A stretch of 64,000 nucleotides of DNA, from NCBI GenBank assembly GCA_040398465.1, contig JBBAUA010000008.1:1-64000 (forward strand). The letters are read 5' to 3'. Below are positions 17,108 through 25,700 of the stretch, piece by piece. This stretch comes from UBA7672 sp040398465. GTDB lineage: Bacteria; Pseudomonadota; Alphaproteobacteria; Caulobacterales; Hyphomonadaceae. How positions within the stretch are numbered: the first letter of the stretch is position 1; each line of letters opens with the position of its first letter. The notes under the pieces were generated by a model. It worked only from the letters and a program-made list of their open reading frames with translations, ran no database searches and was not told the origin of the DNA. The translations under genes were made by a program, and so were the position numbers.

Positions 17108-17842
17108 TTACAGCTTCACGCTCGGCAGGTTCATGAACGCCGTCTTCAGCGAGGCCGCCCACGAGTCGCTGATCTGGCGGAACTCCTTGTGGTCGCTTTC
17201 GATCCGCTGGGTCTGCGCCCGCATTTCGTTCACCGGAATGACGCAGAGGTCCAGCGGCATGCCCACCGACAGGTTGGAACGCAGGGTCGAATCCATCGAG
17301 ACCAGCACGGCCTTCACCGCATCATCGATCGAGGTGTCCGGCCGGATCACGCGGTCCAGGATCGGCTTGCCATACTTGTGCTCGCCGATCTGCAGGTAGG
17401 GCGTGTCCTCGCCCGCCTCGATGAAATTCCCCGCCGTGTAGATCAGGAACAGCCGCAGCTCGCCGCCCCTGCGCTGGCCCGCCATGATGATCGTCGCGTT
17501 GGCGGCTGCGCCCTGCGCCTCGATCTCGGCGCGGTCGCGCTTCTGGATCTCGCGCATCGCCTCGCCTACCAGTTGCGCGCCGCGATACAGCGTCTCGCAG
17601 GTCATGACGCTTTCGATTTCCGGATCGATCTTCGCGCGCTTCACCGCCGCGCCGACGTGCGTCACCACGCCCTGCGTGATGCCGAGATTGCCCGCGCACA
17701 GCAGCGTCACGACGCGCTCGCCCGGCTCTTCGAACACGAACATCTTGCGGAAGCGCGCAATGTTGTCGACGCCCGCATTGGTGCGCGTGTCCGACAGCAG
17801 GACGAGGCCAGCCTGGAGCTTGAGGCCAACGCAGTAAGTCAT
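17108..17842 (-). CDS. Anbu, proteasome-like N-terminal nucleophile protein
   Basis: 244 residues, matching the ancestral beta-subunit (Anbu) family of self-assembling proteasome/HslV relatives. It starts MTYCVGLKL, so Thr2 would be the N-terminal nucleophile after Met removal. LLSDTRTNAG at 15-24 and LLCAGNLG around 47-54 are core strands. The start is set by GGGAGG three bases before the ATG; the frame is open further upstream but inside the transglutaminase gene. It is the last gene of a four-gene set (ATP-grasp, alpha-E, transglutaminase, Anbu) long noted to travel together, which suggests that a peptide or peptide-tag is made and then broken down. The natural substrate is unknown. Confidence 0.9.
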   Translation of the reverse strand: MTYCVGLKLQAGLVLLSDTRTNAGVDNIARFRKMFVFEEPGERVVTLLCAGNLGITQGVVTHVGAAVKRAKIDPEIESVMTCETLYRGAQLVGEAMREIQKRDRAEIEAQGAAANATIIMAGQRRGGELRLFLIYTAGNFIEAGEDTPYLQIGEHKYGKPILDRVIRPDTSIDDAVKAVLVSMDSTLRSNLSVGMPLDLCVIPVNEMRAQTQRIESDHKEFRQISDSWAASLKTAFMNLPSVKL

Positions 17843-17848
17843 GTGCCT

Positions 17849-17880
17849 CCCGATCTCCGCCCGGTTACCCGCAGATCGGG
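17849..17880 (-). promoter_or_regulatory. Hairpin overlapping the Anbu ribosome binding site
   Basis: On the minus-strand RNA, CCCGATCT pairs perfectly with AGATCGGG across a 16-base loop in the 46-base gap between the transglutaminase and Anbu genes. The 3-prime arm provides the first three G of the GGGAGG Shine-Dalgarno. Folding would partly hide the site, so Anbu translation may be tuned. Seen in sequence only; no homologous leader is known to me. Confidence 0.45.
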
Positions 17881-17888
17881 CAGTCCCG

Positions 17889-18728
17889 CTATTGCTGGGT
17901 CTGCCCGCCCTGGTTCTGGTCCTGAGACTGGCCCGGCATCTGGGCAATGTCGACCGAGGCGCTAAGCCGCTCCTTCGGTCCGCCCGACACATTGCCCCGA
18001 ATCGGGGCTGCATCTGCGGCATCAAGGCCACACCCGAGGCGCACATAGCGGTCCGTGGGGCATAACCGGTTCGACGGATCGAAACCCACCCAGCCGATCT
18101 CGGGCGCCCACGCCTCGGCCCAGGCGTGCGTCTCGGTGATTTTCGTGTCGGACGCGAGCAGGTAGCCCACCACGTAGCGCGCCGGAAACTTCAGAACGCG
18201 GGCCGCCGCAATGAACACATGCGCATGGTCCTGGCACACGCCCTGCCCGGCCTTCAGCGCCTGCGCCGCCGTGGTCGATGACGACGTCGCGCCCGGCTTG
18301 TAGGCCACCGCATCCGCCACGGCGTTGAACAGCCCGTGCATCCGGTCGAGCGACTTCGCGCCCGTTATGCTGGCCGCAAGCTCCTCGATCCGCTTGTCTG
18401 TTTCCGTCAGCGGCGTCGGGCGCAGATAGACCTGCGGCCGCACGGTGTCCTTGAGACCCTTGACCACGCCAGCCGCATCGCGCGTCTCGATCTCGCCCTC
18501 CGCGACGATCGCCACTTCCGCGCCGCCGGCGGCCGCCGTCCAGATCGACTCGCGATCGCCCGTCGCCGTCGACAGCAGCGCCGGCATCACCTGCCCGTTC
18601 ACGCTGACTTTCCAGGAGATCACCCGCTGGCTGTCGAAGCTCGGCGGATAGAGCCGCAGCCGCAGCGCGCAGCGTTCCGCCGGCGGATCATAGGCATAGG
18701 TCGTGGCGTGTTTGATCGAGAGCCGCAT
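17889..18728 (-). CDS. Transglutaminase-like cysteine peptidase family protein (Anbu locus)
   Basis: 279 residues. N-terminal beta domain (1-110, starts MRLSIKHATTYAYD, typical of the bacterial transglutaminase N region) then the transglutaminase-like core with the triad Cys165 (GQGVCQDHAH), His201 (ETHAWAEAW) and Asp217 (GFDPSN). A Gln-rich tail ends the protein. Such proteins may act as peptidases or cross-link amide groups. Two bases after the alpha-E gene stop, it is in the same operon, and 46 bases before Anbu. Confidence 0.9.
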   Translation of the reverse strand: MRLSIKHATTYAYDPPAERCALRLRLYPPSFDSQRVISWKVSVNGQVMPALLSTATGDRESIWTAAAGGAEVAIVAEGEIETRDAAGVVKGLKDTVRPQVYLRPTPLTETDKRIEELAASITGAKSLDRMHGLFNAVADAVAYKPGATSSSTTAAQALKAGQGVCQDHAHVFIAAARVLKFPARYVVGYLLASDTKITETHAWAEAWAPEIGWVGFDPSNRLCPTDRYVRLGCGLDAADAAPIRGNVSGGPKERLSASVDIAQMPGQSQDQNQGGQTQQ

Positions 18729-18730
18729 GG

Positions 18731-19666
18731 TCAGAAGTGATATGCCTTGCTGATTTCAAAGGACAGGCGCCGCGTCGTCGTGATCGCTCCGGAAACGAAC
18801 TCGTGCAGCCCATGCTGGAACAGCTCGTCGATGCCGGTCTTGTCCAGCTGTTCGACCATTTCGCTCGCCACGGCCTGCGGCGATCCCTTCTCGCCATAGA
18901 GTTCGGCAAGGTCATCGAGGAAGCGGCTGATCGAGCGATAGCAATACGCCACCGAGCGCGGGAAGGCGGTGTTGAGAATGAGAAAGTCGGCAATGCCCCA
19001 CGGCGTGTAGTCGCCCTTGTAGACATGGTGATAGGCGCGCAGGGCCGACGTCGCGCGCAGCACGCTCGTCCACTGGTGATAGTCGCGCCCGCCCCCGACC
19101 ACGTCCGTCTCGGGCAGCAGCACATAGTATTTCACGTCGAGCAGGCGCAGCGTCATGTCGGCGCGTTCAATGAGACCGCCCATGCGCAGGAAGTAGTAGC
19201 CATCGTTCCGCAGCAGCGAGATTTCCGAGGCGCCCCGGAACGCCGCCGTCCGGTTCTTCGTCCACTCCAGCAGCGACGGCAGATTCTTCAGGGCCGTATC
19301 GGCATCCATCTGCCCCAGCGAGCGCCAGCCATCGTTCAGCGCCTCCCACATGTCCTGCGTCAGCGCCGTCCGGATCGCCCGCCCGTTCGCCCGCGCCGAT
19401 GTAAGGCACGACCGGATCGATGACGCATTGTCCGGATCGAGCAGCAGCCGCTGCACCACCGCGCTCGCGCTTAAGCCCTTCGCCTCCGAATCAGCAAGCT
19501 CCGGCGCAGAGCCGGACGCCGCCGCAACCGAGCGCCACTCCTCCTGCTCGTTCGAGCCCGGCAGCATCGCCATGCGATACCCCATCTCGATCAGGCGCGC
19601 GGTCGCATCCGCGCGCTCCATGTAGCGGCCCATCCAGAACAGGTTTTCAGCGGTGCGGCTCAGCAT
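18731..19666 (-). CDS. Alpha-E domain protein (DUF403, Anbu locus)
   Basis: 311 residues, all-helical. The start MLSRTAENLFWMGRYMERAD is the family hallmark, with the conserved E-R-A-D repeated at RADMTLRLLDVKYY near 167-180. The biochemical role is unknown; it is nearly always next to the permuted ATP-grasp protein and is thought to be its partner in making an amide-linked peptide. Four bases separate it from the ATP-grasp stop, and two from the transglutaminase start, so these are cotranscribed. Confidence 0.93.
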   Translation of the reverse strand: MLSRTAENLFWMGRYMERADATARLIEMGYRMAMLPGSNEQEEWRSVAAASGSAPELADSEAKGLSASAVVQRLLLDPDNASSIRSCLTSARANGRAIRTALTQDMWEALNDGWRSLGQMDADTALKNLPSLLEWTKNRTAAFRGASEISLLRNDGYYFLRMGGLIERADMTLRLLDVKYYVLLPETDVVGGGRDYHQWTSVLRATSALRAYHHVYKGDYTPWGIADFLILNTAFPRSVAYCYRSISRFLDDLAELYGEKGSPQAVASEMVEQLDKTGIDELFQHGLHEFVSGAITTTRRLSFEISKAYHF

Positions 19667-19670
19667 TGCA

Positions 19671-21077
19671 TCACTCAGCCAATATCCATGTGTCCTTCAC
19701 CCCGCCGCCCTGCGACGAGTTCACCACCAGCGACCCCTTCTTCAGCGCGACGCGCGTGAGCCCGCCCGGCGTCAGGCGGATGTCCTTGCCGACCAGGCAG
19801 TAGGGCCGGAAATCGACATGCCGCTCCTCGACGCCATCGCTGCCGAGGATCGGCGCGGTTGAAAGATCAAGCGTGGGCTGCGCGATGAACTCGCTCGGGT
19901 TCGCCTTGATCTTGGCGCGGAAGGCGTCGATCTCCTTCTTCGCCGCATGCGGTCCGATCAGCATGCCGTAGCCGCCGGAGCCATGCACCCGTTTCACAAC
20001 GAGGTTCTTGAGATTGTCGATCACATACTTGCAGTGGTCGGGCTCGGCGCAGCGCCATGTCTGCACGTTCTCGAGGATTGGTTTTTCGCCAAGATAGAAT
20101 TTGATCATGTCCGGCACGAAGACATAGATCGCCTTGTCGTCGGCAACACCTGCGCCTGGCGCCGAACAGAGCGTCACGCCGCCCGAACGATAGACGTCGA
20201 AAATCCCCGGCACGCCCAGCAGCGAGTCCGCCTTGAAGGCCAGCGGGTCAATGTATGTGTCGTCGATCCGCCGATAGATAACGTCCACACGCTGCGGCCC
20301 GCGCGTCGTGCGCATCCAGCAAAGCCCATTCTCGACGAACAGGTCCTGCGGCTCCACCAGCTCGATGCCCATCAGGTCGGCGAGGAAGGAGTGTTCGTAA
20401 TAGGCCGAGTTCAGCGACCCCGGGGTCAGCAGCACCACAGTTGGATCATCATCGCACTTGATCGGGGCCACTTCCTCGAGCGTCTTCTTCAGCTGGCTCG
20501 GATAGCTCTCGACCGCCTCGACGATGCCGGCCTGGAACAGCTGCGGGAACATCCGCATCATGATCTCGCGGTTCTCGAGCATGTACGAGACGCCCGATGG
20601 CGTGCGGCAATTGTCTTCCAGCACCTGGAAGCGATCGCCATCCGTCCGCACGATGTCCACGCCGACAATGTGGCTGTAGACTTTGCCCGGCGGGTCGACG
20701 CCCACCATCTCCGGCAGGAAAGCCTCGTTCCGGTAGACCAGTTCCTCGGGCACCACGCCCGCCCGCATGATCTCGCCGCGGTGATAGACGTCGTAGAGAA
20801 ACGCGTTCAGGGCCCGGCTGCGCTGCTTGATGCCGCGCGACAGCTTGCGCCACTCGGCCGCCCCGAAGACGCGCGGGATCAGGTCGAACGGGATCAGCCG
20901 CTCCGGATCGGCCCCCTCGCCATAGACCGCGAACGTGATGCCGATCTTGCGGAAAATGGCCTCCGCCTCGCTCTGGCGCAGGTTGAGCAGGTCAATGCCG
21001 GTCGCGTTTATCCATTCCGCGACCTTCTCGTAAGGACCCCGGACCGATCGGTCGTCAGCGAACATTTCGTTGTACAT
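19671..21077 (-). CDS. Circularly permuted type 2 ATP-grasp protein (DUF404/DUF407)
   Basis: 468 residues, first gene of the Anbu locus. Seen: the conserved start MYNEMFADDRSVRGPY, DNCRTPSGVSYMLENRE around 151-167, and VVKRVHGSGGYGMLIGP around 349-365, which supplies the nucleotide-binding Lys and Gly-rich loop. ATP-grasp enzymes ligate a carboxylate to an amine through an acyl phosphate; the acceptor here is not known. About 260 bases upstream to the divergent PAP2 gene hold the promoter, which I cannot place with confidence. Confidence 0.92.
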   Translation of the reverse strand: MYNEMFADDRSVRGPYEKVAEWINATGIDLLNLRQSEAEAIFRKIGITFAVYGEGADPERLIPFDLIPRVFGAAEWRKLSRGIKQRSRALNAFLYDVYHRGEIMRAGVVPEELVYRNEAFLPEMVGVDPPGKVYSHIVGVDIVRTDGDRFQVLEDNCRTPSGVSYMLENREIMMRMFPQLFQAGIVEAVESYPSQLKKTLEEVAPIKCDDDPTVVLLTPGSLNSAYYEHSFLADLMGIELVEPQDLFVENGLCWMRTTRGPQRVDVIYRRIDDTYIDPLAFKADSLLGVPGIFDVYRSGGVTLCSAPGAGVADDKAIYVFVPDMIKFYLGEKPILENVQTWRCAEPDHCKYVIDNLKNLVVKRVHGSGGYGMLIGPHAAKKEIDAFRAKIKANPSEFIAQPTLDLSTAPILGSDGVEERHVDFRPYCLVGKDIRLTPGGLTRVALKKGSLVVNSSQGGGVKDTWILAE

Positions 21078-21339
21078 GCCACCCCAGTCCTAGCGGGTGG
21101 AATCGCCATCGCGAAGCCACCCCGGTACGCCCGTCTCCGCAGCACACACTCCTGCTTAAACTTTGGGCAGACAAAGGAAATAGCCCGCAGCCTCCCCTGA
21201 GGCCAATCCTCTCAACAATTGATTGCGGCCATCCGGTCCGGACCTGAGGGAACAGTCCCACGGTCCCGCCCGTTCATGTCACCCTGCCTCCCTGGACCCG
21301 GGGCAGGACCCATCACAGAAGGGCCTGCGAGGACGACCC

Positions 21340-22050
21340 ATGCCGGACAAGGCTCTGCACAACCTCCGCCGCCTCGCCCTCTCCGAAATCGGCGCCGTTA
21401 TCGCGATGGGCATCGCCGCCCTCGGCGCCTTTGCCTTCATGGCGATCGCCGACGAGGCGCTGGAGGGCGACACGCACGCCTTCGACGAGTCGATCCTCAA
21501 GGCCCTTCGCGAGCCGGGCGACGCCAGCAACCCGATCGGCCCGGCATGGCTGGCGGACATGATGGCGGACCTGACGGCCCTCGGAGGGATAGCGGTCCTG
21601 ACCCTTCTGGTGGTCGGCGTCGTCTTCTACCTGCTCTCGGTGGGCAAGCGCGGCACGGCCCTTCTGGTCGGCGGCGCCGTCGGCAGCGGCGCGATCCTGT
21701 CCGCGCTGCTGAAGCTCGGCTTCGACCGCCCCCGGCCCGACCTCATTGCCCACCTCTCGCACGCCTACAGCTCCAGCTTCCCGAGCGGCCACGCGATGCT
21801 CTCGGCCGTGACCTACCTCACGCTCGGCGTGCTGCTCGCCCGCGCGCACGAACGCCGGCGCACCAAGATCATCGTGATGACCTACGGCGTCACGCTCACC
21901 GTGCTGATCGGCCTGAGCCGCATCTATCTCGGCGTCCACTGGCCAACAGACGTCATGGCCGGCTGGGCCCTCGGCGCCGCGTGGGCCGCAGTCTGGTGGC
22001 TGATCGCCTGGCAGCTCCAGCGTCGGGGCAAGATCGAACAGCCGGCCTGA
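21340..22050 (+). CDS. PAP2-family phosphatase
   Basis: 236 residues, about five or six membrane segments. All three motifs of the type 2 phosphatidic acid phosphatase family are seen: K-L-G-F-D-R-P-R-P near residue 126, PSGHAM near 148, and SRIYLGVHWPTDV near 197. Acts on a lipid phosphate or diphosphate in the membrane, such as undecaprenyl diphosphate or phosphatidylglycerol phosphate. The ATG at 21340 has GAGG seven bases upstream; the earlier start at 21223 would add a polar, Pro-rich stretch and is rejected. Convergent with the following secreted protein gene, six bases between stops. Confidence 0.88.
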   Translation: MPDKALHNLRRLALSEIGAVIAMGIAALGAFAFMAIADEALEGDTHAFDESILKALREPGDASNPIGPAWLADMMADLTALGGIAVLTLLVVGVVFYLLSVGKRGTALLVGGAVGSGAILSALLKLGFDRPRPDLIAHLSHAYSSSFPSGHAMLSAVTYLTLGVLLARAHERRRTKIIVMTYGVTLTVLIGLSRIYLGVHWPTDVMAGWALGAAWAAVWWLIAWQLQRRGKIEQPA

Positions 22051-22056
22051 CGACGG

Positions 22057-23202
22057 CTACGGCTTGCCCTTCGCCGGCTTGGCGCTCGCCTTCCTGGCTG
22101 CAGCCGCCTCGCGCGCCTCCATCACGCGCGCGCCTTCGAGAATGCCCTGCAGCGCGTAATTGCCTTCGTGGCAGGCGTACTCGTACATCTTGCCATTGAG
22201 CGCCGCGAACTCGTACTCGCCGCCCCATGGCGCATCCCACAGCGTCGGGTCCTCGATGGTGAAGCCGTAATAGAGCCGGTCATCGGCGACGCGCCTGAAA
22301 CGCTCGGTGACCTTGAGGTCCTTCCACGAGCCCATGAATTGCTGGCTCTGCGGAATGTGGGTGGTCTCCACCACCAGCGTGTCGCCATCCCACCAGCCGA
22401 TCGAATCCCCGAAATAGGGCCGCACGTCGTCGGCGCGATGCTTCGAATTCAGCCGCACGATCCGCGCATCGTGCACCATCTCGGTTGCGATCACGACATG
22501 GTCCGGCGACTGAACGATCTGGTAGCTGTTGTTGTAGAATCCGTTGGCGAACATCGGCGGCCCGGCATTGCGGCCGAACGAGATGATGCAGCGCTCCGTC
22601 GCGCGCGATTCCGGATTGTCGAACGACTGGCCGCGCGGCGGGGTCGGTCCCAGCAGCTTCACGAAGGCCGGCGGCTCGGGCGCTGGCGCAGGCGTTGCGC
22701 CCGCCTTGCGCGGCGGCGCCGTTCCCGTTGGTGTCGTGATGATCGACGAGCGCGGCTGGCCGTTGACCCGCATCACATGATTGCCCGGATCGATCCAGAA
22801 GCGGTTGTAGCCGCCGGTGGCCCCGCCGCCTGCGAGATATTCCGGCTTGATGTCTTTCGGGATGACGTACTCGGCCGGCGCATCCGCCGCGGTCGGCGCA
22901 TTGCCCTCCTCGATCTCCTCGACCATCTCCTGCTCGATCTTGCCGACCTCTTCCTCGGTATAGACGAGGCTCTTCACACCGGCCGGACGCGTCATCTTCG
23001 TCAGCGTCGTGTTGTGCCAGAAGCCCTGCAGGTCCGGCTGCCCGATCTTCAGCTTCGGCGCCGTGTAGGGCGGGTAAGGCTTGGTTGGATCGTATTTCTG
23101 TGCCGTCTGCGCTGTCGGCGACTGCGCAAGTGCGGCAGGCGCGCCGAAGGCAAGCGCGATCGAAAGTGATGTGGCGATGGTGGCAAGCAGAGCGTGGCGC
23201 AA
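22057..23202 (-). CDS. Large secreted protein of unknown function, TTG start
   Basis: 381 residues. The chosen TTG at 23202 has AGGAG seven bases upstream and gives MRHALLATIATSLSIALAFG with cleavage after AALA, a clean Sec signal peptide; the upstream frame adds basic residues with no signal character. The mature part has PDLQGFWHNTTLT near 55, typical of a broad group of periplasmic proteins of unknown function, and a second half rich in aromatic strands (EMVHDARIVRLN, SIGWWDGDTLVVETTH). I know no assigned role. It is divergent from queG. Confidence 0.75.
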   Translation of the reverse strand: MRHALLATIATSLSIALAFGAPAALAQSPTAQTAQKYDPTKPYPPYTAPKLKIGQPDLQGFWHNTTLTKMTRPAGVKSLVYTEEEVGKIEQEMVEEIEEGNAPTAADAPAEYVIPKDIKPEYLAGGGATGGYNRFWIDPGNHVMRVNGQPRSSIITTPTGTAPPRKAGATPAPAPEPPAFVKLLGPTPPRGQSFDNPESRATERCIISFGRNAGPPMFANGFYNNSYQIVQSPDHVVIATEMVHDARIVRLNSKHRADDVRPYFGDSIGWWDGDTLVVETTHIPQSQQFMGSWKDLKVTERFRRVADDRLYYGFTIEDPTLWDAPWGGEYEFAALNGKMYEYACHEGNYALQGILEGARVMEAREAAAARKASAKPAKGKP

Positions 23203-23431
23203 GTCAAATCTCCTGCAGCATGGGACGCGTCTAACTGCCCCAAGCCTAGGCGCCTGCGCACCCGCCCGCAATGCGCGACGCGCGCCTGCTCCACCCCCGA
23301 TCCGCGCGAACCCCGCCTCAACGCGAGGTCAAGCTGGCTCACGTCTGGTTGATTTATGGATGCCAACCGGTCGACAGCGGCTGACGCGGCAACCGCTTGC
23401 TCCCCAACACGCCCCTCGCTAGCAGTCGCGC

Positions 23432-24580
23432 ATGACCACCCCGGAAGCCCTCCTCAAGGACAGCGCCCGCGCGCTCGGCTTCGACGTCGCCCGCATCGCC
23501 CGCGCCGATGCCGCATGGGAGGCCGGCGACCGCCTCGCCGATTTCGTAGCCCAGGGCTTCCACGGCGACATGGGCTGGATGGCCGAGACCCTGCTGCGCC
23601 GCCAGCATCCGACGGCCATGTGGCCCGACGCGAAATCGGCGCTCGTCGTCGGCCTCAACTACGGCCCGAAGATCGACCCGCTCGAACCGCTCACCCGGCG
23701 CGAGTACGCCACCATCTCCGTCTACGCCCAGAACGCCGACTATCACGACCTGATGAAGCGCAAGCTCCGCCAGCTCGCCTCGAACTTCGCGACAACCACC
23801 GGCCACGACGTGAAGATCTTCGTCGATACCGCGCCGCTGATGGAAAAGCCTCTTGCACAGAAGGCGGGCGTCGGCTGGCAGGGCAAGCACACCAATCTCG
23901 TCAGCCGCGAGCATGGCTCCTGGCTCTTCCTCGGCGTGATGCTGACCAGCGCCGATCTGACGCCGGACGAGCCTGCTCATGACGCATGTGGGACATGTCA
24001 GGCCTGCCTCGACATCTGCCCGACCAACGCCTTCCCTGCGCCCTACCGGCTCGATGCCCGCCGCTGCATTTCCTATCTCACTATCGAAACGAAAGGCCCG
24101 ATCCCGCGCGAATTCCGGCGCGCCATCGGCAACCGCATCTATGGCTGTGACGACTGCCTCGCCGTCTGCCCATGGAACAAGTTCGCCCACGCCGCATCCG
24201 AGGCCGCGTTTCATCCGCGTGCAGAACTCACGGCGCCCCTCCTGTCCGACCTTGCGAGGCTTGATGACGCAGCCTTCCGCGAAGTCTTCGCCGGGTCGCC
24301 GATAAAGCGCATTGGCCGCGACCGTTTTGTCCGGAATGTCATGATCGCGATTGGCAATTCCGGGGAAAATAACGGGAAGACGCGACTCGTGGACTTGTGT
24401 ATCCAGATGCTCGACGATGCAGCGCCGCTGGTTCGCGGCGCATCGGTGTGGGCGCTGGGTCAGCTGTCCCCGGCCGCGAGTGACGAACAGTACAAGCTGC
24501 GGCGGGGCGATGAGTCCGATGCCGCAGTGTGTGAGGAGTGGGATGCTGGACGAGAAGCCAGACCAGCCGCCGGGACGTGA
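23432..24580 (+). CDS. queG: Epoxyqueuosine reductase
   Basis: 382 residues. It performs the last step of queuosine formation in tRNA, reducing epoxyqueuosine with cobalamin and two [4Fe-4S] clusters. Seen: the catalytic Asp132 (FVDTAPLMEKP), and cluster cysteines C186, C189, C192, C196, C212, C239, C242 and C246 (CGTCQACLDIC, CDDCLAVC), plus a C-terminal HEAT-repeat-like part. The length is normal. Its 3-prime end overlaps mtgA by 38 bases. Confidence 0.95.
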   Translation: MTTPEALLKDSARALGFDVARIARADAAWEAGDRLADFVAQGFHGDMGWMAETLLRRQHPTAMWPDAKSALVVGLNYGPKIDPLEPLTRREYATISVYAQNADYHDLMKRKLRQLASNFATTTGHDVKIFVDTAPLMEKPLAQKAGVGWQGKHTNLVSREHGSWLFLGVMLTSADLTPDEPAHDACGTCQACLDICPTNAFPAPYRLDARRCISYLTIETKGPIPREFRRAIGNRIYGCDDCLAVCPWNKFAHAASEAAFHPRAELTAPLLSDLARLDDAAFREVFAGSPIKRIGRDRFVRNVMIAIGNSGENNGKTRLVDLCIQMLDDAAPLVRGASVWALGQLSPAASDEQYKLRRGDESDAAVCEEWDAGREARPAAGT

Positions 24581-25403
24581 CGCGGCCAGCCAGCCGCGTG
24601 TCGACAGCAATCCCGAACCTGCACGCCCTCCCGGCGAGGCCGGCGGCGTGCTCACCCGCTGGCGCGCCGCCATCGTCCCGCAGGGCGAACGCTATTCCTA
24701 CGACAAGCCGCTCTGGCGCCGCATCCTCGTCGGCTTCCTCCTCTGGACCGGCATTCTCGGCTTTGGTTTCATCGGCGTCAGCCTGCTCGCCGTCTTCGCC
24801 ATCGGCTGGACCGGTCCGCCACCCACGCTCAACATGGCCGGCACAGCCATGAAGGGCATCGAGGTCCGCTCCACCTGGGTCGACCTCAAGGACATGTCCC
24901 CGCACATCGTCCGCGCCGTCATCGCCTCCGAAGACCAGAATTTCTGCGCCCATGACGGCTTCGACCTGAAGGAAATCCAGCGCGCGATGCAGGACGCCGA
25001 GAATGGCGGCGACCTGCGCGGCGCCTCCACCATCTCGCAGCAGACCGCCAAGAACGTCTTCCTGTGGAATGGCGGCGGCTGGTTCCGCAAAGGCCTCGAA
25101 GCGTACTTCACCGTGAACGTGGAATGGATGTGGTCCAAGCCGCGCATTATGGAAACGTACCTCAACGTCGCTGAATGGGGCGATGGCATCTACGGCGTCG
25201 AACAGGCCGCGCAGGAACGCTTCGACGTCTCGGCGAAAGACCTCACGCCAAGACAGGCCGCAGCCCTCGCAGCCGTCCTGCCCAGCCCCAACCGCTGGAA
25301 GGTCGACGGCCAGTACGCCTCCGGCCGCCGCAACACCCGCATCCAGTCGCTGATGGCCATGGTCAAACGCGACAAGCTGGATGCCTGCGTGGTCGGGCCG
25401 TAA
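24543..25403 (+). CDS. mtgA: Monofunctional biosynthetic peptidoglycan transglycosylase
   Basis: 286 residues. One membrane span (about 58-80) and a GT51 domain that polymerises lipid II glycan chains. Seen: the catalytic motif SEDQNFCAHDGFD near residue 135 with the key Glu, RGASTISQQTAKN near 158, the K-P-R-I-M-E-x-Y-L-N-V motif and YGVEQAA. The ATG at 24543 has GAGGAG five bases upstream and overlaps the queG end; a polar N-terminal tail of about 50 residues precedes the span. It likely forms an operon with queG. Confidence 0.93.
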   Translation: MLDEKPDQPPGRDAASQPRVDSNPEPARPPGEAGGVLTRWRAAIVPQGERYSYDKPLWRRILVGFLLWTGILGFGFIGVSLLAVFAIGWTGPPPTLNMAGTAMKGIEVRSTWVDLKDMSPHIVRAVIASEDQNFCAHDGFDLKEIQRAMQDAENGGDLRGASTISQQTAKNVFLWNGGGWFRKGLEAYFTVNVEWMWSKPRIMETYLNVAEWGDGIYGVEQAAQERFDVSAKDLTPRQAAALAAVLPSPNRWKVDGQYASGRRNTRIQSLMAMVKRDKLDACVVGP

Positions 25404-25518
25404 CCGCACGAAAGCCAAACATCCCGGGATTCTGCATTCACGCCGGAAACGCGCGCTCAGGAATCCAGCCCCACCCACTGGGTCATTCCGAATGGAAGCG
25501 GACAAAGTCGGCGCCCCT

Positions 25519-25611
25519 CGCGAAGGCGGGGTCCAGTCCTGCACGAAGCGCAGGCTCGCACCCACAGAAGCGCGCCAATGCGCGCTGACCAGACCTCCGC
25601 CTTCGCGGAGG
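25519..25611. repeat. Structured intergenic element with nested inverted repeats
   Basis: In the 297-base gap between mtgA and the mutM stop. An 11-bp segment CGCGAAGGCGG at 25519-25529 returns as its exact complement at 25597-25607. Between and around lie a 6-bp hairpin at 25569-25586 (AGCGCG/CGCGCT) and a 7-bp hairpin at 25594-25611 (CCTCCGC/GCGGAGG). It looks like the GC-rich REP-like elements scattered in alphaproteobacterial intergenic DNA, and may also end transcription of both convergent genes. Only one copy is in this window. Confidence 0.4.
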
Positions 25612-25700
25612 ACACGGCTGAGAGGTTTGCGCCTGAGCCGGCGTGAACGGAATCAGAAGGGCCGCACCAACCCCGCCGCCCCACGGCAGGGATCGCGCCC

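Noticed and set aside
16532..17965. Plus-strand frame of 477 codons across the phosphodiester glycosidase and Anbu genes
   Set aside because: It spans two real minus-strand genes and their gap; composition is that of a shadow frame.
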